DNA of 64,000 nt, taken from Anaerolineaceae bacterium (GTDB taxonomy: Bacteria > Chloroflexota > Anaerolineae > Aggregatilineales > Phototrophicaceae). The position numbers were made by a program, and so were the translations under genes. The stretch is from the NCBI GenBank assembly GCA_016124855.1, contig WGMX01000011.1:62001-126000 (forward strand). The letters run 5' to 3'. Positions 45,853-54,502 of this stretch are shown here, one piece after another. The stretch's first letter is position 1. Each line of letters starts with the position of its first letter. Below the pieces are notes generated by a model. It did not search any database, had not been told where the DNA came from, and saw only the letters and a list, made by a program, of their open reading frames with translations.

Positions 45853-46908
45853 TTGATACTTCGAATTACAACACTACTGAGTGTAGGATTTTTCGTCATC
45901 ATTGAATTGATCGCTCTGTTGAACGGTTCTATTCGACAGAATACGTTGGCATTTACCTCGGTCGATGACCGTCAGACGTACCATCAAAGCGAAATCTATG
46001 TTCTGGATTGGAAGCGGAACATCGCGGTCAATCTGACACGCGATAGTGCTGATGAATACAACGCCGATTGGTCAGCGGACGGTACGAAAATTGCTTTTGA
46101 CAGTAATCGGGACGGTCATTATCAGATTTATGTCAAAGATTTGAACACTGGCACGACCAGCAAATTCATGTCCGGTGCAAATGATGATCGGTTTCCCAGT
46201 TGGTCGCCAAACAATCAATCGATTGCATATCTTTCACGGCCTGTGAAAGCGTCAGCCGGTTCACTTACGACGTGGCAAATCCATATTGTCAAAGTCGATG
46301 AGCACAGCAGCACTGTGATTCCTGTGAATTGGGATGAAACGGCTGAGGAGAAACCGATTTGGTCACCGACGAGCCGTTATTTGACGTTTCGTGGTTATGC
46401 TAATGGGCGATCTGCGATTTATAGTTTTGATACGGAAACGCAGGCTATTCGCAAAGTGTTAACCCCGGAAGCGCAGAACTGGTATCCGGTATGGTCGCCG
46501 GACGGTGAATATCTTTCATTTATGTCGCAACAGAGGAATGGAAACACAATCTACATCGCGAACGTGGAGTCCGGTGATACCCAGCCTTTATCCAGTTCAA
46601 ACTATCCCGATGATACGATTTCAAGCTGGTCACCAAACGGCAGATATATCGCGGTCGTTTCCAACGGGACGAAGGTGATTGTAAGGGAGCAGGCGAGCGG
46701 AAAAGTTATTTTCATGTCACATCAATTTCCGAGCCGGTTGTATTCGGTGGCGTGGTTGCCGAACAATGAAGATATTCTGATTAATGTGGATTATGGAAAG
46801 AATAGTAGGGCTTCGGGCATTTATGCGTTGAACATCGTCACGGATGAGCTGCATAAGCTGTTTCAATACACGAACGGGATTAAGGTTATCAACGTCGCAC
46901 CGCAATAA
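45853..46908 (+). CDS. Beta-propeller (PD40/TolB-like) secreted or anchored protein
   Basis: 351 residues. A short hydrophobic N-terminus (SVGFFVIIELIALL) precedes five to six PD40 blades, for example WSADGTKIAFDSNRDGHYQ, WSPTSRYLTFRG, WSPDGEYLSFMSQQRNGN and WSPNGRYIAVVS. Such propellers sit in the envelope and bind partners or peptides; there is no protease domain. The start is TTG 45853, with AGGTGAAG 5-7 nt upstream. Confidence 0.85.
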   Translation: MILRITTLLSVGFFVIIELIALLNGSIRQNTLAFTSVDDRQTYHQSEIYVLDWKRNIAVNLTRDSADEYNADWSADGTKIAFDSNRDGHYQIYVKDLNTGTTSKFMSGANDDRFPSWSPNNQSIAYLSRPVKASAGSLTTWQIHIVKVDEHSSTVIPVNWDETAEEKPIWSPTSRYLTFRGYANGRSAIYSFDTETQAIRKVLTPEAQNWYPVWSPDGEYLSFMSQQRNGNTIYIANVESGDTQPLSSSNYPDDTISSWSPNGRYIAVVSNGTKVIVREQASGKVIFMSHQFPSRLYSVAWLPNNEDILINVDYGKNSRASGIYALNIVTDELHKLFQYTNGIKVINVAPQ

Positions 46909-46943
46909 ATTATTCCCCCTGTTTCACGATTCACGTGTGTGGA

Positions 46944-47381
46944 TTATTCCGATACGGCGCTCGGCAGAAGCAGTTGAGGCTGATCATCTTTGGGGGGAAG
47001 CTGAAGCGTGCCGTTGACGTCGGTGATGAGCAAACTGCTCTGGTGCAGGTTGAGAATGAGGTACGCATCGTGGGGAACACTGAGGGTGAATTTGGCGCGG
47101 GACATGCTGCCGAGAAGCATCTTCCGTTTGGCGACGACATAAACCCCATCCGCATTTTGATCGGTAGCGATTCGCCAGCCAAAAGCGACCTGCAACTGCA
47201 CGAATATATCGACTTTGGGTAAGTCCCAGCGGACGAGTTTAATTTCGGCTTGTTCGGCACGAAGATAGACACTTATGGCTGGCCCAACGGCAAAGGTATA
47301 GGTCTGGGACTGGCGGGTAAAGTCGGCAACAGTAGAAGCGGCGTTGACGACTTGCCAGAGGGTGTTGAGGTGTTTGGTCAT
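46944..47381 (-). CDS. Beta-rich protein of unknown function
   Basis: 145 residues with no signal peptide; strands such as TYTFAVGPAISVYLRAEQAE, RATDQNADGVYVVAKRK and SLLITDVNGTLQLPP resemble the DUF4097-type adhesin-like beta-helix pattern. Its ATG has GGGG 8-9 nt upstream and lies 12 nt after the MarR gene, so both are likely one transcript. Function not assigned. Confidence 0.55.
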   Translation of the reverse strand: MTKHLNTLWQVVNAASTVADFTRQSQTYTFAVGPAISVYLRAEQAEIKLVRWDLPKVDIFVQLQVAFGWRIATDQNADGVYVVAKRKMLLGSMSRAKFTLSVPHDAYLILNLHQSSLLITDVNGTLQLPPKDDQPQLLLPSAVSE

Positions 47382-47393
47382 GCCGTAAATCCC

Positions 47394-47864
47394 CTATTTA
47401 TCAGTCACATTCCGATTTAAGAGCGCTGTCAATAAAGCCCGTAGTTGTGGTAGGCCATCTTTGCCTAACGTGGCGGCATATTCGGATTGTATCTCGGCAA
47501 TGATGTTGTAGGCATCAGCCAAGAAGGTGGTATTTGTCTGAACCATTTTGATGATGACCGCGCGTTTATCCGATGGATCAGGTGAACGTTCGACGAAACC
47601 CTGCGTTTCCAATTCACGGATGAGATCACCCATCGACTGCTTGGTCATGCCGGCGCGTTCGGCTAAGGTCACGATGCGCGTGCCAGTCGGATCGATGTAG
47701 GACAAGATGGTGAGGTGGGTGGCGCTGAGCTGGGTGTAGCCGCGCGAATGAAGTTTTTCGGCACAGCGGGCTTGAAAGTCACGCAAGGCGAGCTGCAAAA
47801 GTCGACCAATGTTGTCGTCGTAACCTTCTGGTGCTTGGGAGGGTGAAGTCGTTTTTTCAGACAT
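47394..47864 (-). CDS. MarR family regulator
   Basis: 156 residues, winged helix. LSATHLTILSYIDPTGTRIVTLAERAGMTKQSMGDLIRELETQGFVERSPDPSDKRAV is the MarR DNA-binding core. ATG 47864 is preferred over TTG 47873. It is divergent from a peroxiredoxin-like gene with a 13-bp palindrome in the peroxiredoxin promoter, so redox control of that gene, as in OhrR-type circuits, is plausible. No N-terminal peroxide-sensing Cys is in the usual place (only Cys35 is seen). Confidence 0.9.
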   Translation of the reverse strand: MSEKTTSPSQAPEGYDDNIGRLLQLALRDFQARCAEKLHSRGYTQLSATHLTILSYIDPTGTRIVTLAERAGMTKQSMGDLIRELETQGFVERSPDPSDKRAVIIKMVQTNTTFLADAYNIIAEIQSEYAATLGKDGLPQLRALLTALLNRNVTDK

Positions 47865-47877
47865 ACCGTTCAACCTG

Positions 47878-47906
47878 TTGACAAAATAGACAGCTTACCT
47901 TATCAT
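47878..47906 (+). promoter_or_regulatory. Sigma-70-type promoter of the peroxiredoxin-like gene
   Basis: TTGACA (47878-47883) and TATCAT (47901-47906) with 17-nt spacing, near consensus. Confidence 0.65.
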
Positions 47907-47913
47907 ATTGGTC

Positions 47914-47926
47914 AGTCAGGCTGACT
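47914..47926. promoter_or_regulatory. Palindrome downstream of the peroxiredoxin-like -10, likely MarR operator
   Basis: AGTCAG-G-CTGACT is a 6-bp inverted repeat around a central G, 7 nt after the -10 box and over the expected start, in the gap shared with the MarR gene. Confidence 0.55.
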
Positions 47927-47984
47927 AATTTATGATCTTCGCTTAGTATACCGCAAAACGTATTTCGAACTCGAAAGGAATATC

Positions 47985-48563
47985 ATGTCTCAAACTGCCC
48001 CTAAGCTGGTGGTCGGTATGACTGCGCCTGCATTCCAGACGCTTGATCTATTCGACCGGCCCATTAATCTAGCAGATTATAAAGGACGTTGGCTGCTGCT
48101 GTCGTTTTACCGGAACGCTGCCTGTGCGATTTGTAATTTGCGCGTGCATCAATTGATTGGCAAATATGCAGCATATCAGGAAAAGGGATTGGATATGCTG
48201 GCGGTGTTTGAATCACCTAAGGCAAATACGCTGCAATATGTCGGCAGGCAAGGCGCCCCCTTTCCGATTATCGGTGATGCTGAGGCACGGCTGTATGATT
48301 TATATGGTGTCGAAACCTCGGCAGAAAAGGTCAAGGCGACGATGGCGGACGCTGCTTTTGCGCAGCACGTGATCTCGGAAGCATCCGCAGCAGGATTTGA
48401 ACTGACCGAGGAAGAAGGCAGTAATTTCTACCGGATGCCCGCTGATTTCTTGATTGATCCCGACGGGAACCTTCGTGAGGTGTTCTACAGCGACTTGGTC
48501 GGGAAACATATCGATCTGGAAACGGTTGAGCGTTATTTAAACGCTCAGATGATTACCACATAA
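47985..48563 (+). CDS. Peroxiredoxin-like protein (AhpC/TSA family)
   Basis: 192 residues. The thioredoxin-fold core shows Cys47 and Cys50 in NAACAICNL, a CxxC in place of the usual single peroxidatic Cys motif, plus PFPIIGDAEARLYDLYG. This is the PRX-like2 subgroup seen in soil and sediment bacteria; it probably works as a thiol peroxidase or disulfide reductase. It has a near-consensus promoter and a palindrome shared with the divergent MarR gene. Confidence 0.85.
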   Translation: MSQTAPKLVVGMTAPAFQTLDLFDRPINLADYKGRWLLLSFYRNAACAICNLRVHQLIGKYAAYQEKGLDMLAVFESPKANTLQYVGRQGAPFPIIGDAEARLYDLYGVETSAEKVKATMADAAFAQHVISEASAAGFELTEEEGSNFYRMPADFLIDPDGNLREVFYSDLVGKHIDLETVERYLNAQMITT

Positions 48564-48898
48564 GTTAAATCCTCTCTCGTGTGAACTTTCGGGCGGGAAA
48601 AATCCCGCCCCTACAAAAGATGTTTCATTTGTTTTGAAATGTCATCCAAAGATGTGATTTCCATCAATTGACGTTCGTAATCACTTGATATACTCTACAA
48701 TGCTAGAACCTTCGCTTGAGCAGTGAGTCGAACTCCTGTCTTCGCTATCTCCATTCTGTTTTCTCCTGAATGAAGGTTTTAATACATCAATCCATTTGAT
48801 GCCGTTAGACCGGTATAATAAGAAACAACAGGATAACTAACGCAAATTTATTTATCCTTAAGTATTTGTTATTATTTCCAGTAATTACTGTCTAAAAC
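48564..48898. other. Gap before the HTH-histidine kinase
   Basis: 335 nt. It holds hairpin copy 6 (48591-48610). A TATAAT at 48814-48819 lies about 80 nt before the kinase ATG, but no good -35 is spaced from it. No ribosome site is seen at 48899. Confidence 0.4.
48591..48610. repeat. GTAGGG/CCCTAC hairpin element, copy 6
   Basis: GGGCGGGA-AAAA-TCCCGCCC, perfect 8-bp stem, right flank CCTAC. 27 nt after the peroxiredoxin-like stop. Confidence 0.65.
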
Positions 48899-50752
48899 AT
48901 GCGAAGTAAACGTTTTTTTCAACTTGCTAAAGATGATCTACGTCTAATTGAGGATGCCGTACACCACGCGCCACAACCTGAACTGCGACAGCGTGCATCG
49001 GCGATTCGGCTGCTGCATCTGGGTTACGCGGTTGAAGAAGTAGCCAAAATTGCGGATGTTACACCAACGATTGTTCGCCGCTGGCGGAGGGCATGGTGCA
49101 AAGGCGGATTGTTCGCACTCAGTGACTCCGTTTTTCTTCCGAACGACCCTGATACCTTTCTGACGCGGTTGACCGCCTTGCAAAAGGCCAGTCTTGAATT
49201 GACGAATGCCTCAACGTTTGAGGAACTATGCCGTCAAGCGATTGAAAAAGGTTTGTCGCAGTTGGGTTATGACCGCTTGGGGATCTTTTTCCTGACGGAC
49301 AAACCCAATCATTTTATACCGTCTTTTGGTACGGGTGAGGATGGAAAACCTCGCGATGAACGGCAGGGGGAGCCAGTCGAATGGCATGATACCGACGACA
49401 TCTATATGGCGTTGGAACGGCAGCAAGATTTGATCATCCGTTTTGAGTGTCCTTTATACAGTGATGACGGTGTTGTTGTCGGCCATGGCTGGAATGTGAT
49501 GGCGGCACTGTGGGATGGCCAAAAAATAATAGGGTTTCTGGCAGCGGATAACTTGATCAATCATAAGCCGTTAACCGACGCAGATATTCAAATCTTACGG
49601 CTTTACGGACTCACGCTGGGCAGTTTATGCAGTGTCAAGAGTGCGTCGGAGGCGCTGCTTAAAGAACGTAATATGCTGCGGGCGGTCATGGACAGCACGC
49701 TTGACATGATTTATGTAAAAGATAGGCAGTCACGCGTGATTATGACCAACACTGTGTCAGTTCCGAATACCACACACGTGGCTACCGAACAGGATATGAT
49801 CGGCCTGACGGATTTTGACTATCTGCCGCAGCATCTGGCACAGCGTTTTTACAATGAAGAGCAGCATTTGATGCGAACGGGTATACCGATTTTGAACCGC
49901 GAAGAACCGGGAGTCGACCGAGACGGGAACAATATCACCTATTTAACGACCAAAGTTCCGCTACGTGATTCTCAGGGTGAGATTGTGGGGCTGGTGGGTG
50001 TCAGCCGCGACATCAGTGAATTGAAGCACAGCGAAGAACAAAATCTGCGGTTGATGCTGGAAAACGAGCGGGTTGAGTTGATGCAGCAGTTGGTCAGTAA
50101 CATTTCGCATGACCTTAAAACCCCGCTTTCGGTTATTAAAACCAGTCTTTATCTGTTAGAGCGGTTGGAGGACCCCAAACGTCAAAAAGATAAGCTGCAA
50201 ACCATTAAAGAACAGGCTGAACGTCTGGAGAAGCTGATTCAGGACATATTGACGGTATCGCGGTTGGATCAATTTGATAAACAAGTGCGTGATCCTGTTG
50301 ATATAGCTGCTATTGTTCGCAGCGTAGCGAAAAACCTGCAAGCGCGGGCTGATGCCAAAAATCAGGTGATTAAATTAGAACTGGCTGATTCCATATCCAT
50401 TATAAGGGGCAATGCTGAAGACTTATGGCGGATGGTAGCAAATTTAGTCGAGAACGCCATTAACTACACGCCGGAGAAGGGGCTGATCTCGATTGAAACG
50501 CGGTATCAAGCGACCAGCATGGTGATGCTGGTGCGGGATACGGGCATCGGGATCGATAAAGACCAGCTTCCGTTGATTTTTGAGCGTTTTTATCGGGCGG
50601 ACTCGGCCCGTTCCATGCAAAACGGCGGGACGGGTTTAGGGCTATCTATCGTTAAATTAATCGCTGAACAGCACGGCGGGAATGTCAAAGTTGAAAGCAC
50701 GGTCGGCGAAGGAACGTGCTTTCAAGTGTGGATACCGTGCGAATCGGACTAG
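48899..50752 (+). CDS. Soluble histidine kinase with transposase-type HTH, GAF and PAS domains
   Basis: 617 residues, no membrane helix. Residues about 28-66, LRQRASAIRLLHLGYAVEEVAKIADVTPTIVRRWRRAW, match the HTH of IS630-type and related transposases. Then come a GAF domain (about 95-240), a PAS domain (about 255-380, TLDMIYVKDRQSRVIMTN), HisKA with ISHDLKTPLSVIKTSL, and HATPase with N-box VENAINYTP, G1 RDTGIGI and G2 GLGLSIVK. A DNA-binding HTH fused to a full sensor kinase is unusual. The 3' end overlaps the convergent FAD gene by 4 nt. Confidence 0.88.
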   Translation: MRSKRFFQLAKDDLRLIEDAVHHAPQPELRQRASAIRLLHLGYAVEEVAKIADVTPTIVRRWRRAWCKGGLFALSDSVFLPNDPDTFLTRLTALQKASLELTNASTFEELCRQAIEKGLSQLGYDRLGIFFLTDKPNHFIPSFGTGEDGKPRDERQGEPVEWHDTDDIYMALERQQDLIIRFECPLYSDDGVVVGHGWNVMAALWDGQKIIGFLAADNLINHKPLTDADIQILRLYGLTLGSLCSVKSASEALLKERNMLRAVMDSTLDMIYVKDRQSRVIMTNTVSVPNTTHVATEQDMIGLTDFDYLPQHLAQRFYNEEQHLMRTGIPILNREEPGVDRDGNNITYLTTKVPLRDSQGEIVGLVGVSRDISELKHSEEQNLRLMLENERVELMQQLVSNISHDLKTPLSVIKTSLYLLERLEDPKRQKDKLQTIKEQAERLEKLIQDILTVSRLDQFDKQVRDPVDIAAIVRSVAKNLQARADAKNQVIKLELADSISIIRGNAEDLWRMVANLVENAINYTPEKGLISIETRYQATSMVMLVRDTGIGIDKDQLPLIFERFYRADSARSMQNGGTGLGLSIVKLIAEQHGGNVKVESTVGEGTCFQVWIPCESD

Positions 50753-51891
50753 ACTTCGTGACCGACGACAGCGGCGATTTGGCGGTTACGGATACCCTCC
50801 GGCAAACTCCGAAAGAGATTATCACGCAGCCAACAGACAAGTGGATTGGACAACTGCCCAACCTGACCGATGCGGCGGGATTGGGTGACGATGCCGTTGG
50901 CACGTTCAATACGCTTGGCCTGATAGAGTTCGAGGGCTGATTCGATGTTCTTTGTAGCCTGTACAGCGCTGCCCAAGACAACCGCATCCTCCATTGCCTG
51001 ACAAGCACCCTGACCCAAATTAGGGGTCATGGCGTGGGCAGCATCACCGAGCAATGCGACATGTCCATCTGTCCAATGGGTGAGCGGCTCAATGTCGTAG
51101 ATGTCGTTATGGAGAATGACTGACTCATCGGTGGCATTGATTAAATCGGTTATTGGATGATGCCAGTTTCCAAAGTGTTTGAGCAAATAGGCTTTGTGAC
51201 CTTCAGCGGGTTTAGTCTTATTTTCCGGCGCATTCAAGACAGCAAACCAGTAGACACGTCCTTTACTCACAGGCGCGAGGCCGAAACGCGCACCCTGTCC
51301 CCAACTTTCACCCCAATAAGTGGCATCAGCCGGATAATCAAAATTGGCGATGGCACGCCACGCGGTATAACCGGCATAACGCGGCGGCGTTGTGCTGCCT
51401 AGCATTTGATTACGGACGACGGATTTGATGCCATCCGAACCGATGAGCAGGTCTGCCGTATCGCGCTGACCGTTTTCAAAGACTGCTGTAACCTGCTTTC
51501 CGTCCTGCTGGTAGTGCTTGAGGCGGGCAGCAATGTGCATCGGGATGCCGTCTGCGGCATCGGTCAACATGGCGAGGAGTTCGGCACGGTGGGCGATGAT
51601 CACCGGCGCGCCAAATTCGCGTTCGATGAAATCGGTCGAAGCGGCGGTGATGATGCTGCCGCGCCAATCGTGAATGCCGCCGTCAGCTTGCGGGACGCTG
51701 ATCTGACGGAGGGCCGGGCCGAGGCCGAGTTTTTCGAGTGCTTTGGTAGCGTTTGGCCAGAGTGATAATCCCGCGCCTACTTCTTTGATGGCTGAGGCTT
51801 GTTCGTAAATGACGACTTCTAATCCGGCGTTACGGAGGGCGATGGCAGCGCTGAGGCCGCCGATGCCTGCGCCGATAATGATGGCTTTCAT
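50749..51891 (-). CDS. FAD-dependent monooxygenase (PheA/TfdB-type)
   Basis: 380 residues. The FAD motif AIIIGAGIGGLSAAIALR, the DG region and GDAAHAMTPNLGQGACQAMEDAVVL place it in the group A flavoprotein hydroxylases (salicylate and related aromatic hydroxylases). The substrate is unknown. It overlaps the exonuclease start by 4 nt (ATGA), and converges with the kinase. Confidence 0.9.
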   Translation of the reverse strand: MKAIIIGAGIGGLSAAIALRNAGLEVVIYEQASAIKEVGAGLSLWPNATKALEKLGLGPALRQISVPQADGGIHDWRGSIITAASTDFIEREFGAPVIIAHRAELLAMLTDAADGIPMHIAARLKHYQQDGKQVTAVFENGQRDTADLLIGSDGIKSVVRNQMLGSTTPPRYAGYTAWRAIANFDYPADATYWGESWGQGARFGLAPVSKGRVYWFAVLNAPENKTKPAEGHKAYLLKHFGNWHHPITDLINATDESVILHNDIYDIEPLTHWTDGHVALLGDAAHAMTPNLGQGACQAMEDAVVLGSAVQATKNIESALELYQAKRIERANGIVTQSRRIGQVGQLSNPLVCWLRDNLFRSLPEGIRNRQIAAVVGHEV

Positions 51892-52454
51892 GGTTTAACA
51901 ATTTCCTTACGTGCGGTCAGGATAAGATACAAAAGCTGTGCGACATTCCACGCGTCATCATCACCGCGATGGTGGCGGCCATCCATCGGCAGCCCCATAC
52001 TTTCGATGGCCTGCGCCATGCTGACATCGTGACGCAGCCCTTGAATAAGCGTAAACAAGGTCTTGATGTTCAGATGGGACGGACTGAACGGATATTTGAT
52101 GCCGCGTTCGGCACACTGTTTTTCGAACTGCTGACGATCATAATCCCCGTAACTGGCCCAAACGCGCTGCCGGGTTTTGAACTCTTTTTCCAGAATGGCG
52201 CAAGCATCGGCGAAGGGCATCCCTTTATCCACGTCCTCCTGCGTGAGCGAGGTTAGCTCGGTGCAAAAGGGGCTGACGGTCGAGCGCTCCGGCTTGACGA
52301 TGAGGCTGCGCTTTTCAAGGCGTTCCCCATTCGACGGCTTGAGCCGACAGATGCCGATTTCGATGATTTCGTTTTCTTGGCCTTCAGGGATTTTGCGCTC
52401 CCAACAGGTGCATTCAATATCAATGACAATAATTTGGTCGTAGTGACGGGTCAA
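51888..52454 (-). CDS. DEDDh 3'-5' exonuclease (KapD/ERI-1-like)
   Basis: 188 residues. Exo I is VIDIECTCW, Exo II is in ASYGDYDRQQF, and the Exo III pair is GRHHRGDDDAWNVAQL, so the DEDDh residues are present. KapD- and ERI-1-type enzymes trim RNA or DNA 3' ends. The start read is TTG 52454; no ribosome site is clear. Translation of the next gene is coupled by ATGA. Confidence 0.82.
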   Translation of the reverse strand: MTRHYDQIIVIDIECTCWERKIPEGQENEIIEIGICRLKPSNGERLEKRSLIVKPERSTVSPFCTELTSLTQEDVDKGMPFADACAILEKEFKTRQRVWASYGDYDRQQFEKQCAERGIKYPFSPSHLNIKTLFTLIQGLRHDVSMAQAIESMGLPMDGRHHRGDDDAWNVAQLLYLILTARKEIVKP

Positions 52455-52544
52455 AGTTGTCTCGGTCGTTCAGGTGATTAGCTAATCCTTATAAGAGGAT
52501 TGTAACAGAGGTTTGAGAAATTATTAAACGCTTTTAGTCGGATT

Positions 52545-52577
52545 CAGTCGTCAGTCTTTAGTCGCTAGTTGTTAGTC
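52545..52577. repeat. Heptanucleotide GACTA array, copy 3 (inverted)
   Basis: CAGTC, GTCAGTC, TTTAGTC, GCTAGTT, GTTAGTC: period 7, the reverse-complement form of the other arrays. It lies about 90 nt before the exonuclease gene. Confidence 0.65.
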
Positions 52578-52673
52578 CAATACAAAGAATATGACTGCTT
52601 TACACTGATTCAAAAACTGCCCTAAAGGACTCCCTTTGGTCGCAAAAACCCCAGTTACAATCGATGGGTTCGT

Positions 52674-52796
52674 GGGCGGATTTGAGGAAGCAAGCTGCCG
52701 AAGATTCACAAATTTCTTCACATTCTTCAATTTCGCAGTGAATTTTGTGTCGGCGTTGGCGGCGATGTCGTCGGATGCTCAAGCATCTGCCTGAGT
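52674..52796 (-). repeat. Dispersed repeat B, copy 2
   Basis: Reverse-complement match to 24718-24842: GGATGCTTGAGCATCT/CCG hairpin, GACACAAAATTCACTG and the CCTCAAATCCGCCC end in the same order. Confidence 0.75.
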
Positions 52797-52970
52797 AAAA
52801 AACATCCAATACGAAAATACATCGTAGGGTCGGAGGGATTTAAAGATGGGATTTGCTACAATCCGATTTCGATAATGATACAACTTTTTGGTAATAGTCT
52901 GGTCTTTCAAGTTGTCGTTTAATGAGGTTAAGTTGGTAGAGAGACTATCAACCATTTTCAGGAGGATACG

Positions 52971-53408
52971 ATGAATCAATACATTCCCAGCACGAGCAAA
53001 TGGGTTGCTGATCAGGTCGAGCGTTATGAAGGCAGCGGCGGTACTGAAGCATTAACGCTGCGCGATACGGGACTGCCTGTCATTATTGTCACCAATCGCG
53101 GTTGGAAGACCGGCGCCATTCGTAAGACTCCGTTGATGCGCGTTGTGGATGGAAAAAATTACATTTTGGTGGCATCACAAGGCGGTGCACCAGAACATCC
53201 GGCGTGGTATCACAATCTCAAGGCCGATCCTCTTGTTGATATTCAGGATAAGACAGCGTTCTTCCATATGCGTGTACGTGAAGTGGTGGATGAAGCCGAA
53301 CGACAACGCCTTTGGGAAATCGCTGTGAAGGCTTATCCTCCCTATGCGGAATATCAGAAGAAGACCAGTCGTATCATACCGGTTTTCGCAGCCGAACCGG
53401 TTGAATAG
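52971..53408 (+). CDS. Deazaflavin-dependent nitroreductase-family protein (DUF385)
   Basis: 145 residues. GLPVIIVTNRGWKTGAIRKTPLMRV and GAPEHPAWYHNLKADPLVDIQ match the Ddn/DUF385 split barrel, where the Lys/Thr loop binds F420 or a similar cofactor. AGGAGG lies 5 nt before the ATG, the strongest ribosome site in this area. Reaction not known; probably reduction of a quinone or nitro compound. Confidence 0.88.
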   Translation: MNQYIPSTSKWVADQVERYEGSGGTEALTLRDTGLPVIIVTNRGWKTGAIRKTPLMRVVDGKNYILVASQGGAPEHPAWYHNLKADPLVDIQDKTAFFHMRVREVVDEAERQRLWEIAVKAYPPYAEYQKKTSRIIPVFAAEPVE

Positions 53409-53500
53409 ATGCGGTGGTATGCCGCTGCGAAAAAAGAAACCGGAAGATCGGTAGGGTTTGCTAGCGGCATCTACGACTGTACAAGGTAAGACTGAAATTG

Positions 53501-53520
53501 GAGACAGCACGCCGCGTCTC
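53501..53520. repeat. GTAGGG/CCCTAC-type hairpin element, copy 7
   Basis: GAGAC(A)GC and GCGTCTC with loop ACGCC, flank TCTACG on the right. It lies between convergent genes. Confidence 0.5.
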
Positions 53521-53566
53521 TACGAAATGTGCTTTTGAAGGTTTTCGGTAAAAACCGGACAAGACA

Positions 53567-54244
53567 TTAGGGCGTGAATTGTTTCCAATGACCTTCGGAG
53601 ATGACTTCGACCGTACCGTCAACAACTTTGATGGCGGTTTCATCGTCAATGGCATAGGCTGGAACCGTCATAGTGGCGGCCCATTTTTCAGCGTTCGCCA
53701 TCGTATTATACGGTAATTGGGGATGATCGAGGTGCGGATAGATTGCAAAATCGACTATTCCGAGCGTTTTGTCACTGTCGCTATTAATGGGTGGTTTCCA
53801 GCCGACAAAGAATTCTCCGATGTTAGGGGCCATAATCATGCTGCCCGCGCTTAGCCCCACCCAGACTTTATCGTTCAGTGAGGGTAAAAGTTCTGCCAGT
53901 CCGGACTGCTGCATCCAGTAGGACAGATACAGAGGATCGCCGCCATTCACCAAGAAGACATCCGTTTCGTGAATCCATGACACCCAACGTTCTTTCTCGA
54001 TGCTGGGCAGCGCGGTCAACTCCAGTACGCCCACTGACTTCCAACCCAGCTCGGTCATGGGGCACTGTGGTTCTTGCCCACTGATAAACCGCCATGCCAT
54101 GAACGGTTTGACCTGTGAATGCCCGTATCCCGCAGTGGGAATTGCGAGGGCGCTGCACTCAGCAATCGGTTTGCCTAAGAGGTCGAGCAGTGCCTTGTTG
54201 ATGCTCGGGTTCTTGATGCCAGCGGACGTGAGCAGTAATTTCAT
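53567..54244 (-). CDS. Peptidase E-like (S51) protein
   Basis: 225 residues. VWVGLSAGSMIM carries the nucleophilic Ser of the S51 alpha-aspartyl dipeptidase/cyanophycinase group; the FLVNGGDPLYLSYW segment fits. The His and Glu of the triad are not assigned. It may cut Asp dipeptides or cyanophycin products. ATG 54244 has AAGGA 8 nt upstream and is preferred over 54271. Confidence 0.8.
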   Translation of the reverse strand: MKLLLTSAGIKNPSINKALLDLLGKPIAECSALAIPTAGYGHSQVKPFMAWRFISGQEPQCPMTELGWKSVGVLELTALPSIEKERWVSWIHETDVFLVNGGDPLYLSYWMQQSGLAELLPSLNDKVWVGLSAGSMIMAPNIGEFFVGWKPPINSDSDKTLGIVDFAIYPHLDHPQLPYNTMANAEKWAATMTVPAYAIDDETAIKVVDGTVEVISEGHWKQFTP

Positions 54245-54427
54245 GAGGGTTTCCTTCGTGAGTCCCATCAAAGTTGAAACAGAATGGGTTGATTAAGTGT
54301 GAGATAGTATAGCACATTTATTCTGAAAATACTTTGGTGGTGGTCATTGGTAGGACAGCATTAAGTGGTGGAGGCTATACATACCCCACCCCAAACTCCC
54401 ATAGAACAGGGAAGGGCTTTAAAGACC

Positions 54428-54447
54428 GGAAAAGGCACGCCTTTTCC
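54428..54447. repeat. GTAGGG/CCCTAC-type hairpin element, copy 8
   Basis: GGAAAAGGC-AC-GCCTTTTCC, 9-bp stem, right flank CCTAC. Between peptidase E and the MBL gene. Confidence 0.55.
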
Positions 54448-54502
54448 CTACAAAAGGGTGCTTGAGCAAAGGTTGCAATCTCTCCACCATTTACACAGGT
54501 TG

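Larger units (their letters stand above)
52455..52970. other. Gap between exonuclease and deazaflavin genes
   Basis: 516 nt with the GACTA array (52545-52577) and repeat B copy 2 (52674-52796). The strong ribosome site before the deazaflavin gene starts at 52961. No gene is supported. Confidence 0.5.
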
